Assembly: GCF_039534165.1 (NCBI RefSeq)
Contig: NZ_BAAAUX010000020.1
Location: 190,647-254,646, forward strand
Direction: 5' to 3'
Length of the DNA: 64,000 nucleotides
DNA from: Saccharopolyspora_D taberi
GTDB taxonomy: Bacteria > Actinomycetota > Actinomycetes > Mycobacteriales > Pseudonocardiaceae
This document shows, piece after piece, positions 22,210 to 29,200 of this stretch. Position numbers and translations under genes: made by a program. Every line of letters starts with the position of its first letter. Position 1 is the first letter of the stretch. The notes beneath the pieces were generated by a model. The model did no database searches, was not told where the DNA came from, and worked only from the letters and a program-made list of their open reading frames with translations.

Positions 22210-22327
22210 CGGCACCACGCCGTGACCTGGCCGCACACCCCCGCCCGGAGTCGTGCCGCGGTCGCACGAGTCGAGGCGGTGATCGCCGGTGGTGACCCCG
22301 GTTGCCCCGCACGGCATCATGTGTGTC

Positions 22328-23276
22328 GTGGCCGACCCGAACGAGTCGCACCGCGACCCCCGCGCGCAGGACCCCGACCAGCAGCAGGAGCAGCCCCGCC
22401 CACCCGAGGTGGTCGAGGCCGAGGTGGTCGAGGACCGGGCCCCGGCCCGCCCCCAGGACGACGCCGAGTTCCGCCAGTACCAGCAGTTCCTGGAGTTCCA
22501 GAAGTTCCAGGAATGGCAGCGCAGCCAGGGCGGAGCCGACGGGGCCGGCAGCCAGGTCGGGGCCAGCCCCAGCGGCCAGCCCGATTCCGGCACTGACCTG
22601 GCGATCCCCGCCCAGAACCCCCCCAGCGCCGACGACGACCCCGCCGCCCCCAGCGCAGTGGCCGGACACCCCGCAGAACCAACCGGTGCAGTGGCCAACC
22701 CCGACGTCCGCGCACAAGGGCACGATCTGGGCCAAACGCCTCCTGTGGCCCCTGCGCTTCAAGTTCGTCCGCCGCCTGATCTACCTGACCATCATCCTGA
22801 TCGTCCTCTACAACATGTTCATGAGCACCGTGAACGACCTCTTCGGCGGCGGCAGCGGCGACGGTGGGACAGGAACCGGCGGTGCACCGCCGGACGCGAC
22901 CCCGATCACCTCGACGAATCCCCAGCAGGCGATCACCGGGGCTTACAACTACCTGCGCTCCGACCAGCCGGAACGTGCCTGCCGCCTGTTCGACGAGACC
23001 GGCCAGGCCGCGTTCTCCGCTGCGCATGGTTCGCCCAACGACTGCGCCACCGCGGCCAGGAACATCCGCACTCAGATCACCGCGCCCGGGCCCTATGCCA
23101 ACCCGAAGTACGGCGAGAACGCGGTCGAGGTCGTCGAACCCGAAGCTGCGGTCTACGGGTGCCGGATGCGCGTCGACGGAGGTCCGCTGCTGGGCAGCTT
23201 CAAGCTGACCCGGGCCCCGGACGGAGGCTGGCTGATCTCCGGCTACGAGCTCGAAGCGGAGAAGTGCCGCCGCTGA
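22328..23276 (+). pseudogene. Single-pass membrane protein with an internal frame disruption
   Basis: The 5' part reads from GTG 22328 as an acidic cytoplasmic segment (ADPNESHRDPRAQDPDQQQ, EFRQYQQFLEFQKFQEWQRS), a pattern common in actinobacterial single-pass proteins. From about 22,640 the convincing reading is in the next frame: AQWPDTPQNQPVQWPTPTSA, a basic patch, one transmembrane helix (LIYLTIILIVLYNMFM) and an extracytoplasmic domain with three Cys ending GYELEAEKCRR. Joining the halves needs a shift between about 22,600 and 22,680. A C7 run at 22618-22624 is the obvious site. A sequencing error is more likely than true inactivation, because both halves keep coding character. Function unknown. 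Confidence 0.65.
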
Positions 23277-23281
23277 CGCGA

Positions 23282-23316
23282 AAGGGCGGACCGGCCCAAA
23301 CGGCCGATCCGCCCTT
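23282..23316. terminator. Bidirectional terminator between convergent genes
   Basis: A stem of 15 paired positions (AAGGGCGGACCGGCC against GGCCGATCCGCCCTT, one mismatch) with a 5-nt loop lies between the plus-strand membrane protein gene and minus-strand rplA. Confidence 0.75.
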
Positions 23317-23333
23317 CCAGCGATTCAGAACCC

Positions 23334-24050
23334 TCAGGCCGTGGCGGCCTCGAGCAGGTTCCGGGTGCGGTTCGGGTCCACCGGGATGCCGGGGCCCATC
23401 GTCGTGGTGAAGGTGACCTTCTTCAGGTAGCGGCCCTTCGAGGTCGACGGCTTGGCGCGCAGGATCTCGTCCAGCGCGGCGGCGTAGTTCTCCACCAGCT
23501 TCTCGGTGTCGAAGGACGCCTTGCCGATGACGATGTGCAGGTTGGCCTGCTTGTCGACCCGGAAGTTGATCTTACCGCCCTTGATGTCCGCGACCGCCTT
23601 GGTGACGTTCGGGGTGACGGTGCCGGTCTTCGGGTTCGGCATCAGGCCGCGCGGCCCGAGCACCCGAGCGATCTTGCCGACCTTGGCCATCTGGTCCGGG
23701 GTGGCGATCGCCGCGTCGAAATCGAGCCAGCCGCCCTGGATGCGCTCGATCAGGTCTTCGGAACCGACCGCGTCCGCCCCGGCGGCCTCGGCCTCTGCGG
23801 CCTTGTCACCAACGGCGAACACGATGACGCGGGCGGTCTTGCCAGTACCGTGCGGCAGGTTCACGGTGCCGCGGACCATCTGGTCGGCCTTGCGGGGGTC
23901 GACGCCCAGCCGCATGGCCACCTCGACGGTGGGGTCCATCTTGACCTTGGCGGTCTTCTTGGCGAGCTCGGCGGCCTCCAGCGGCGCGTAGAGGTGCGCC
24001 CTGTCGACCAGCTCGGCTGCCTGCTGATATGCCTTGCTGCGCTTAGCCAT
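23334..24050 (-). CDS. rplA: 50S ribosomal protein L1
   Basis: L1, 238 aa, binds 23S rRNA at the E-site stalk. Hallmarks are RVLGPRGLMPNPKTGTVTPN, KGGKINFRVDKQANLHIVIG and the C-terminal TTTMGPGIPVDP. It is of normal length and 83 bp downstream of rplK, the standard rplKA pair. L1 is usually an autogenous repressor of its own operon; I did not identify the target site here. Confidence 0.98.
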   Translation of the reverse strand: MAKRSKAYQQAAELVDRAHLYAPLEAAELAKKTAKVKMDPTVEVAMRLGVDPRKADQMVRGTVNLPHGTGKTARVIVFAVGDKAAEAEAAGADAVGSEDLIERIQGGWLDFDAAIATPDQMAKVGKIARVLGPRGLMPNPKTGTVTPNVTKAVADIKGGKINFRVDKQANLHIVIGKASFDTEKLVENYAAALDEILRAKPSTSKGRYLKKVTFTTTMGPGIPVDPNRTRNLLEAATA

Positions 24051-24133
24051 GTCTGTCCTTATCGCACTGGATCAGTTGTGGTTGGTCGGGCTGCGCTGGA
24101 GCCCTCCCACGCTGATTCCCGGAAGGGGGAAGG

Positions 24134-24568
24134 TCAGCCTTCGACGGTCAGGCCCATCGACCGAGCGGTACCGGCGATGATCTTCGCGGCCTGGTCGATG
24201 TCGTTGGCGTTGAGGTCGACCATCTTGGTCTGGGCGATCTCGCGGACCTGGTCCATCGAGACCTTGCCGACCTTGGTCTTGTGCGGCTCGCCGCTGCCCT
24301 TCTGCACACCGGCGGCCTTGAGCAGCAGCTTCGCGGCCGGCGGGGTCTTCAGCTTGAAGTCGAAGGAGCGGTCTTCGAACACGGAGATCTCGACCGGCAC
24401 CACGTTGCCGCGCTGACCTTCGGTCGCGGCGTTGTAGGCCTTGCAGAACTCCATGATGTTGACGCCGTGCTGACCCAGCGCCGGGCCGACCGGCGGGGCC
24501 GGGTTGGCCTGGCCGGCCGAGATCTGCAGCTTGATGATCGCTGCGAGCTTCTTCTTCTTGGGCGGCAT
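24134..24568 (-). CDS. rplK: 50S ribosomal protein L11
   Basis: L11, 144 aa, belongs to the GTPase-associated centre. It has the N-terminal LQISAGQANPAPPVGPALGQ and HGVNIMEFCKAYNAAT, then the C-terminal RNA-binding domain KVSMDQVREIAQTKMVDLNA ending GTARSMGLTVEG. The conserved N-terminal proline-rich linker (the thiopeptide contact) is intact. AGGAAGCGAAC precedes the ATG. Confidence 0.98.
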   Translation of the reverse strand: MPPKKKKLAAIIKLQISAGQANPAPPVGPALGQHGVNIMEFCKAYNAATEGQRGNVVPVEISVFEDRSFDFKLKTPPAAKLLLKAAGVQKGSGEPHKTKVGKVSMDQVREIAQTKMVDLNANDIDQAAKIIAGTARSMGLTVEG

Positions 24569-24662
24569 GTTCGCTTCCTGTGTCTTCTATCCGGTTGATC
24601 GGCCGGTCCAGATCGACGGACGGCCGAAACTGGCGGCGGAGCAACGAGTGCTTCGCCTGCTC

Positions 24663-24720
24663 CCGCGGGAGGGTCCTGCCAGGGTCCTCCCGCGGCCGCC
24701 GCGCTCCCCGTGCGGGGAGC
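24663..24720 (-). promoter_or_regulatory. Two GC hairpins between nusG and rplK
   Basis: One 10-bp stem (CCGCGGGAGG/CCTCCCGCGG, 24663-24695) and one short, nearly loopless hairpin (GCTCCCCG/CGGGGAGC, 24703-24720) sit 3 bp after the nusG stop. No U-tract follows either, so they may be a weak terminator, a processing site or an L1/L11 leader structure. Confidence 0.5.
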
Positions 24721-24723
24721 CGG

Positions 24724-25545
24724 TCAGATCTTGGAAACCTGGTTGAACGACAGCTCGACCGGGGTCTCCCGGCCGAAGATCGACACCAGCACCTTGAGCT
24801 TCTGGGCGTCGGCGTTGACCTCGCTGATCGTCGCCGGCAGCGTCGCGAACGGCCCGTCCATGACCGTGATCGACTCGCCGACCTCGAAGTCGACCTCGAC
24901 CGAGGGCTTGGCGGCGGCAGGCGCGGCGACCTTCTTGCCGGCCTCCGGCTTGGCCTCCTTCTCCGCCCGCGGCGCGAGGAACTTCAGCACGTCGTCGATG
25001 CTCAGCGGCGACGGGTGCGAGGTCGCCCCGATGAAGCCCGTGACCCCCGGCGTGTTGCGCACGGCGCTCCAGGAAGCGTCGTTGAGCTCCATCCGGACCA
25101 GGATGTAGCCCGGCAGCACCTTGCGCTGCACGAGCTTGCGCTGGCCGTTCTTGATCTCGGTGACTTCCTCGGTCGGCACCTCGACCTGGAAGATGTAGTC
25201 CTCGACGTCGAGCGTCTGGGCGCGGGTCTCGAGGTTGGTCTTGACCTTGTTCTCGTAGCCCGCGTAGGAGTGCACCACGTACCACTCGCCCGGCGCGCGG
25301 CGCAGCGCGGCACGGAGCTCCTCGACCGGGTCGGCTTCCTCGTCCTCCGCCTCGTCGGCGACCTCGGACTCGCCCGCCTCCGCGACGTCGGACCCGGCGC
25401 CGGCGTCCTGCTCGACGTCCTCGCCGGAGTCGGCGGCACCCACGGAATCGACAGCGTCGACCGAGTCCGCCGACGGCTCGGCGGCCTCGGCGTGCACCTG
25501 CTCATCGGTGAGGCCGGTCAGTTCCTGACCCTCGTGGGAGGTCAC
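24724..25545 (-). CDS. nusG: Transcription termination/antitermination factor NusG
   Basis: This 273-aa protein has an acidic N-terminal extension of about 80 residues (rich in Asp, Glu and Ala, common in actinobacteria). The NGN domain follows (EWYVVHSYAGYENKVKTNLE, KVLPGYILVRMELND, VRNTPGVTGFIG), then an Ala/Lys linker and the KOW domain (VGESITVMDGPFATLPATIS). NusG binds RNA polymerase and couples it to Rho or to the ribosome. It is cotranscribed with secE. Confidence 0.98.
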   Translation of the reverse strand: MTSHEGQELTGLTDEQVHAEAAEPSADSVDAVDSVGAADSGEDVEQDAGAGSDVAEAGESEVADEAEDEEADPVEELRAALRRAPGEWYVVHSYAGYENKVKTNLETRAQTLDVEDYIFQVEVPTEEVTEIKNGQRKLVQRKVLPGYILVRMELNDASWSAVRNTPGVTGFIGATSHPSPLSIDDVLKFLAPRAEKEAKPEAGKKVAAPAAAKPSVEVDFEVGESITVMDGPFATLPATISEVNADAQKLKVLVSIFGRETPVELSFNQVSKI

Positions 25546-25625
25546 AGTCGGTCTCGCTTCCTCTCGTGCGTTGCGTGCCGGGTCGATGGCATCCGCCGCC
25601 CCACGCGGTGCGTGGCCGGAGGTGC

Positions 25626-26024
25626 TCAGCCGAACAACCAGAGCACGCCCTTGGCGAAGAGCACGTCCACGCCCGCGATGCCCGCCACCATGATGCTGAC
25701 GAACACCAGCACCACGAGCGTGTAGGTCACCAGCGCCTTGCGCGTCGGCCAGATGACCTTGCGCAGCTCGGCGACGACCTCACGCAGGAAGCGCCCGATC
25801 TTGCGGAACGGCGAAACCCGACCCTGCCGGCCATCCCGCGAGGGGGTGGGCCGACCCTTCGACTCAGTTGTGCGCGTCGAGTCGGCCTTCGCCGACTCAC
25901 CGGCCTGCCCCTTCCGGGCGGCCGAGCGGGCGGAGGCGCGGCGTTCCCGCCGCGCCGCGGCGCTGGACGGGCGGGCTGCGTCGTCGCGCTTCCCGTTCCG
26001 CTCCTGCTCGCGGTCCTCGCTCAC
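25626..26024 (-). CDS. secE: Preprotein translocase subunit SecE
   Basis: SecE, 132 aa from GTG 26024. The GGAGG lies 6 bp before this GTG but directly abuts an upstream ATG at 26030, so the GTG is preferred. A basic, low-complexity N-terminus of about 70 residues precedes the conserved core FLREVVAELRKVIWPTRKAL and a single transmembrane helix (TYTLVVLVFVSIMVAGIAGV). It stabilises SecY in the translocon. Confidence 0.95.
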   Translation of the reverse strand: MSEDREQERNGKRDDAARPSSAAARRERRASARSAARKGQAGESAKADSTRTTESKGRPTPSRDGRQGRVSPFRKIGRFLREVVAELRKVIWPTRKALVTYTLVVLVFVSIMVAGIAGVDVLFAKGVLWLFG

Positions 26025-26054
26025 GCCCATCCTCCGCTCACCGTCGCATCGACG

Positions 26055-26127
<73 letters not shown>

Positions 26128-26230
26128 TTGCGGCCCGCGTTCTCGACCGCAGTTCGGGACGCCCGGTACCGAGCCCGTCGCCTGGAGTCCAGACCCGGGT
26201 TCCCAGGTGCCGTGGCATCCCAAGTTCGAA

Positions 26231-26236
26231 AGTGTA
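26231..26236 (-). promoter_or_regulatory. Candidate -10 box for tRNA-Trp/secE
   Basis: TACACT on the minus strand lies about 100 bp before tRNA-Trp. TTGGAG 19 bp further upstream could be the -35; the spacing is long, so this is tentative. Confidence 0.35.
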
Positions 26237-26380
26237 CGGCACGAAGTCGACCTTGCTCCAACCGCACCCCCCGAGGGGCGCGAGATCATCGGAGCGGGCC
26301 CGCCGCGAGCCGCGCGCACACCATACCTCCGGCGCCGGTCGCCGTGTCGCGGACCACCGCAGATCTGCCAGGATGCCCCC

Positions 26381-27610
26381 ATGGCCGCACCTGATGAGAA
26401 CAGCACCGGGAGACCGCGGGTCTCCGCCCGCGTCGGAGGGATCTCCGAGTCCGCGACCCTCGCCGTCGACTCGAAGGCGAAGGCGCTCAAGGCCGCGGGC
26501 CGTCCGGTGATCGGTTTCGGTGCAGGCGAGCCCGACTTCCCGACCCCGCAGCCGATCGTGGAAGCCGCCGCCGCCGCGTGCGCCGACCCGCGCAACCACC
26601 GCTACAGCCCCGCCGCCGGCCTGCCGGAGCTGCGCGAGGCGGTCGCCGCGAAGACCGCGCGCGACTCCGGCTACGAGGTCCAGCCGAGCCAGGTGCTGGT
26701 CACCAACGGCGGCAAGCAGGCGGTCTACCAGACCTTCGCCGCGCTGCTCGACCCCGGCGACGAGGTCCTGCTGCCCGCGCCGTACTGGACGACCTACCCC
26801 GAGGCGATCGCCCTGGCGGGCGGTGTCTCGGTGGTCGTGGGCACCGACGAGTCGACCGGCTACCTCGCCACCGTCGAGCAGCTGGAGGCCGCGCGCACCC
26901 CGCGCACCAAGGTCCTGCTGTTCAACTCCCCGTCCAACCCGACCGGCGCGGTCTACCCGCCCGAGCAGGTCGAGGCGATCGGCCGCTGGGCGGTCGAGCA
27001 CGGCATCTGGGTCGTCACCGACGAGATCTACGAGCACCTCGTCTACGGCGGTGCCGAGCACGTGTCGATGCCGGTCGTGGTGCCGGAGCTGGCCAACACC
27101 TGCGTGGTGCTCAACGGGGTCGCCAAGACCTACGCCATGACCGGCTGGCGGGTCGGCTGGATGATCGGCCCGGACGACGTCATCAAGGCCGCGACCAACC
27201 TCCAGTCGCACCTGTCGTCGAACGTCGCCAACGTGTCCCAGCGCGCCGCGCTGGAGGCCGTCAGCGGCTCGCTGGACGCCGTCGCGTCGATGCGGGAGGC
27301 GTTCGACCGCCGCCGTCGCACGATCGTGGAGCTGCTGTCGGCGATCCCCGGGGTGAGCTGCCCCGAGCCGCAGGGCGCCTTCTACGCCTACCCGTCGGTG
27401 AAGGACCTGCTCGGCAAGGAGATCCGCGACTCGCGGGCGGAGACCAGCGTCCAGCTGGCCGGTCTGGTCCTGGAGCACGCGGAGGTCGCGGTGGTCCCGG
27501 GCGAGGCATTCGGCACCCCCGGCTACTTCCGGCTGTCCTACGCGCTCGGCGACGACGACCTCGCCGAGGGCGTGCGCCGCATGGGCGATCTGCTCCGCGA
27601 GGCGAAGTAA
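26381..27610 (+). CDS. aspC: PLP-dependent aspartate aminotransferase, class I
   Basis: This 409-aa protein starts at ATG 26381 with AGGA upstream. It is a fold-type I aminotransferase with FGAGEPDFPTP (substrate arginine region), NSPSNPTGAVY, TDEIYEHLVYG, and the PLP lysine in AKTYAMTGWRVGW. A second substrate arginine lies in YFRLSYAL. This is the AspC subgroup Ib, which interconverts aspartate and oxaloacetate; some members also act on prephenate. It is divergent from tRNA-Trp and ends at a strong shared terminator. Confidence 0.92.
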   Translation: MAAPDENSTGRPRVSARVGGISESATLAVDSKAKALKAAGRPVIGFGAGEPDFPTPQPIVEAAAAACADPRNHRYSPAAGLPELREAVAAKTARDSGYEVQPSQVLVTNGGKQAVYQTFAALLDPGDEVLLPAPYWTTYPEAIALAGGVSVVVGTDESTGYLATVEQLEAARTPRTKVLLFNSPSNPTGAVYPPEQVEAIGRWAVEHGIWVVTDEIYEHLVYGGAEHVSMPVVVPELANTCVVLNGVAKTYAMTGWRVGWMIGPDDVIKAATNLQSHLSSNVANVSQRAALEAVSGSLDAVASMREAFDRRRRTIVELLSAIPGVSCPEPQGAFYAYPSVKDLLGKEIRDSRAETSVQLAGLVLEHAEVAVVPGEAFGTPGYFRLSYALGDDDLAEGVRRMGDLLREAK

Positions 27611-27623
27611 CCGGAACGCGGAA

Positions 27624-27653
27624 GGGGCCTGCTCCCGGCCGGGAGCAGGCCCC
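27624..27653. terminator. Terminator between aspC and hadB
   Basis: A perfect 13-bp stem (GGGGCCTGCTCCC) with a GGCC loop lies between convergent genes. There is no long U-tract on either strand, but the stem is very stable. Confidence 0.8.
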
Positions 27654-27662
27654 TCCGCACAC

Positions 27663-28091
27663 TCAGTCCTGAGCCAGCTTCACGATCGCGCTGGCACCGC
27701 TCAGCACGCCCTGCTCGGCGCTGCGAGCCGTGATGTTGACCTTCACCGTGCCGTCGTCGTTCTTGGCCGCCACCTTGCCCGACAGCTCCACGAGAGCGCC
27801 TTCGCCGTCGTCGGGCACGACCACCGGCCGGGAGAACCGCACGCTGTACTTCGCGACCGCGCCCGGGTCACCGGCCCACTGGCTCACCAGCCGGCCCGCG
27901 AGGGCCATCGTGAGCATGCCGTGGGCGATCACGTCCGGGAGACCGACCTCGGTGGCGAACCGCTGGTTCCAGTGGATCGGGTTGAAGTCCCCGGACGCCC
28001 CGGCGTAGCGCACGAGGTCGTCCCTGGTCACCGGGACTTCCAGGGTGGGCAGCTGGTCGCCCTTGGCGACCTCGGACATCCGCAGCGTCAC
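27663..28091 (-). CDS. hadB: MaoC-like (R)-hydratase, HadB-type catalytic subunit
   Basis: This 142-aa protein is taken from GTG 28091, which overlaps the hadA stop (GTGA) and aligns with mycobacterial HadB. The hot-dog fold hydratase motif ASGDFNPIHWNQ supplies the catalytic Asp and His, followed by GLPDVIAHGMLTMALAGRLV. In mycobacteria HadB dehydrates 3-hydroxyacyl-ACP in FAS-II with HadA or HadC. Only hadA and hadB are present here. If this lineage makes no mycolates, the substrate is probably a different acyl-ACP or acyl-CoA. Confidence 0.88.
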   Translation of the reverse strand: MTLRMSEVAKGDQLPTLEVPVTRDDLVRYAGASGDFNPIHWNQRFATEVGLPDVIAHGMLTMALAGRLVSQWAGDPGAVAKYSVRFSRPVVVPDDGEGALVELSGKVAAKNDDGTVKVNITARSAEQGVLSGASAIVKLAQD

Positions 28092-28549
28092 TCGCTCTCC
28101 CCTTCCGCCGTTCCCCGCGCCACCAGCAGCGCGGTCGCGGTGCACACCCGCTCGCCCTCGACCGTGGTGATCTCGGCGCGCAGGGTGAGGAAGTCGTTGC
28201 CCGCGCGCTCCTTGATGTCGTCGACGTGCACCGCCGTCACCAGCCGGTCACCGGCCTGGATCGGCCGGTGGTGGACGAACTCCTGCTGGCCGTGCACGAC
28301 CCGGCTGTAGTCCAGCCCGAGCTGCGGGTCCTGCACGATCGAGTCGTGCGCCCGCATCGACAGGATCACCGCGAACGTCGGCGGTGCGATCACGTCCGGG
28401 TAACCGGCGGCCTTGGCCGCCTCCGGGTCCCGGTGCAGCGGGGAGTCGTCCTTGATCGCGTCGGCGAACTCGCGGATCTTCTCCCTGCCGACCTCGTACG
28501 GCTGCGACGGCGGGTACTCACGTCCGATGAATGACTGGTCAAGCGGCAC
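28088..28549 (-). CDS. hadA: MaoC-like dehydratase partner subunit, HadA type
   Basis: This 153-aa protein starts at GTG (MPLDQSFIGREYPPSQPYEV). It has a single hot-dog domain with PLHRDPEAAKAAGYPDVIAP and PPTFAVILS. It lacks the Asp-x4-His pair of the catalytic partner, as does mycobacterial HadA, whose role is to shape the acyl-chain tunnel. It is translationally coupled to hadB. A terminator after rpmG separates it from the upstream genes. Confidence 0.88.
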   Translation of the reverse strand: MPLDQSFIGREYPPSQPYEVGREKIREFADAIKDDSPLHRDPEAAKAAGYPDVIAPPTFAVILSMRAHDSIVQDPQLGLDYSRVVHGQQEFVHHRPIQAGDRLVTAVHVDDIKERAGNDFLTLRAEITTVEGERVCTATALLVARGTAEGESE

Positions 28550-28604
28550 GCAAGCAGGCTACAAGGCCCTCGCGCGCCCGGGCACCGGGGAGAGCGCGGA
28601 ACGC

Positions 28605-28639
28605 GAAGACCCGCCCCGGCTCGGCCGGGACGGGTCTTC
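28605..28639 (-). terminator. Terminator after rpmG
   Basis: A long GC stem (GAAGACCCG plus CCCGGC pairing across one mismatch to GGCCGGG and CGGGTCTTC) lies 36 bp after the rpmG stop and upstream of hadA. Confidence 0.7.
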
Positions 28640-28674
28640 GGTGGAACTGGATCTCGCGAGTGGATCCGCTGTGG

Positions 28675-28839
28675 TCAGCGGGTCTCCTTGTGCACGCGGT
28701 GCGTACCGCAGTTCGGGCAGAACTTCTTCATCGCCAAGCGGTCCGGGTCGTTGCGCCGGTTCTTGTTGGTGATGTAGTTGCGGTGCTTGCACTCCTCGCA
28801 CGCCAGCGTGATCTTGGGGCGGACATCGGTCGCGGCCAC
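28675..28839 (-). CDS. rpmG: 50S ribosomal protein L33
   Basis: L33 is a 54-aa protein from GTG 28839, too short for many gene finders. The sequence contains TLACEECKHRNYITNKNRRN and MKKFCPNCGTHRVHKETR. Four cysteines (CEEC, CPNC) form a zinc ribbon, so this is the zinc-containing form. The order tRNA-Met, rpmG, hadA is conserved in mycobacteria. Confidence 0.95.
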   Translation of the reverse strand: MAATDVRPKITLACEECKHRNYITNKNRRNDPDRLAMKKFCPNCGTHRVHKETR

Positions 28840-28900
28840 GGGGGTGCCTTTCTCTTCGAACTTCCTGGGACGGTCCGCGAGAACGCGAACCCCTCAATGG

Positions 28901-28973
28901 TAGCGGTGGCCGGACTTGAACCGGCGACACAGCGATTATGAGCCGCTTGCTCTACCGACTGAGCTACACCGCC
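28901..28973 (-). tRNA. metT: tRNA-Met (CAT)
   Basis: This 73-nt tRNA has acceptor GGCGGTG/CACCGCT, anticodon loop CTCATAA (anticodon CAT), T-loop TTCAAGT and discriminator A. The first acceptor pair is G-U. The paired 5' end argues for elongator rather than initiator tRNA. Confidence 0.95.
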
Positions 28974-29045
28974 GCACTGGGAACAGCTTATCCCATGCAA
29001 AAACAGCCGCAGTACCCATTTGTCGAGCACCGCGGCTGCCTTCCG

Positions 29046-29118
29046 AGCCCCAATACGGAATCGAACCGTAGACCTTCTCCTTACCATGGAGACGCTCTGC
29101 CGACTGAGCTATTGGGGC
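29046..29118 (-). tRNA. thrT: tRNA-Thr (GGT)
   Basis: This 73-nt tRNA has acceptor GCCCCAA/TTGGGGC, anticodon stem TCTCC/GGAGA around ATGGTAA (anticodon GGT) and T-loop TTCGATT. It is 72 bp upstream of tRNA-Met on the same strand. A TAGAGT hexamer about 22 bp upstream of the tRNA could be its -10 box. Confidence 0.96.
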
Positions 29119-29200
29119 GTGCCCTTGCGGAGCGATTAGAACTCTACACACCCCCTCGGGGGCCCTGAAACGGGGGGTCCCCAAAGGGGGAAACCGCAGG

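Noticed and set aside
22289..23410. A single 373-codon protein spanning the whole frame-1 reading
   Set aside because: Beyond about 22,650 the product becomes His/Arg/Pro-rich noise, while the neighbouring frame encodes a transmembrane helix and a sensible domain.
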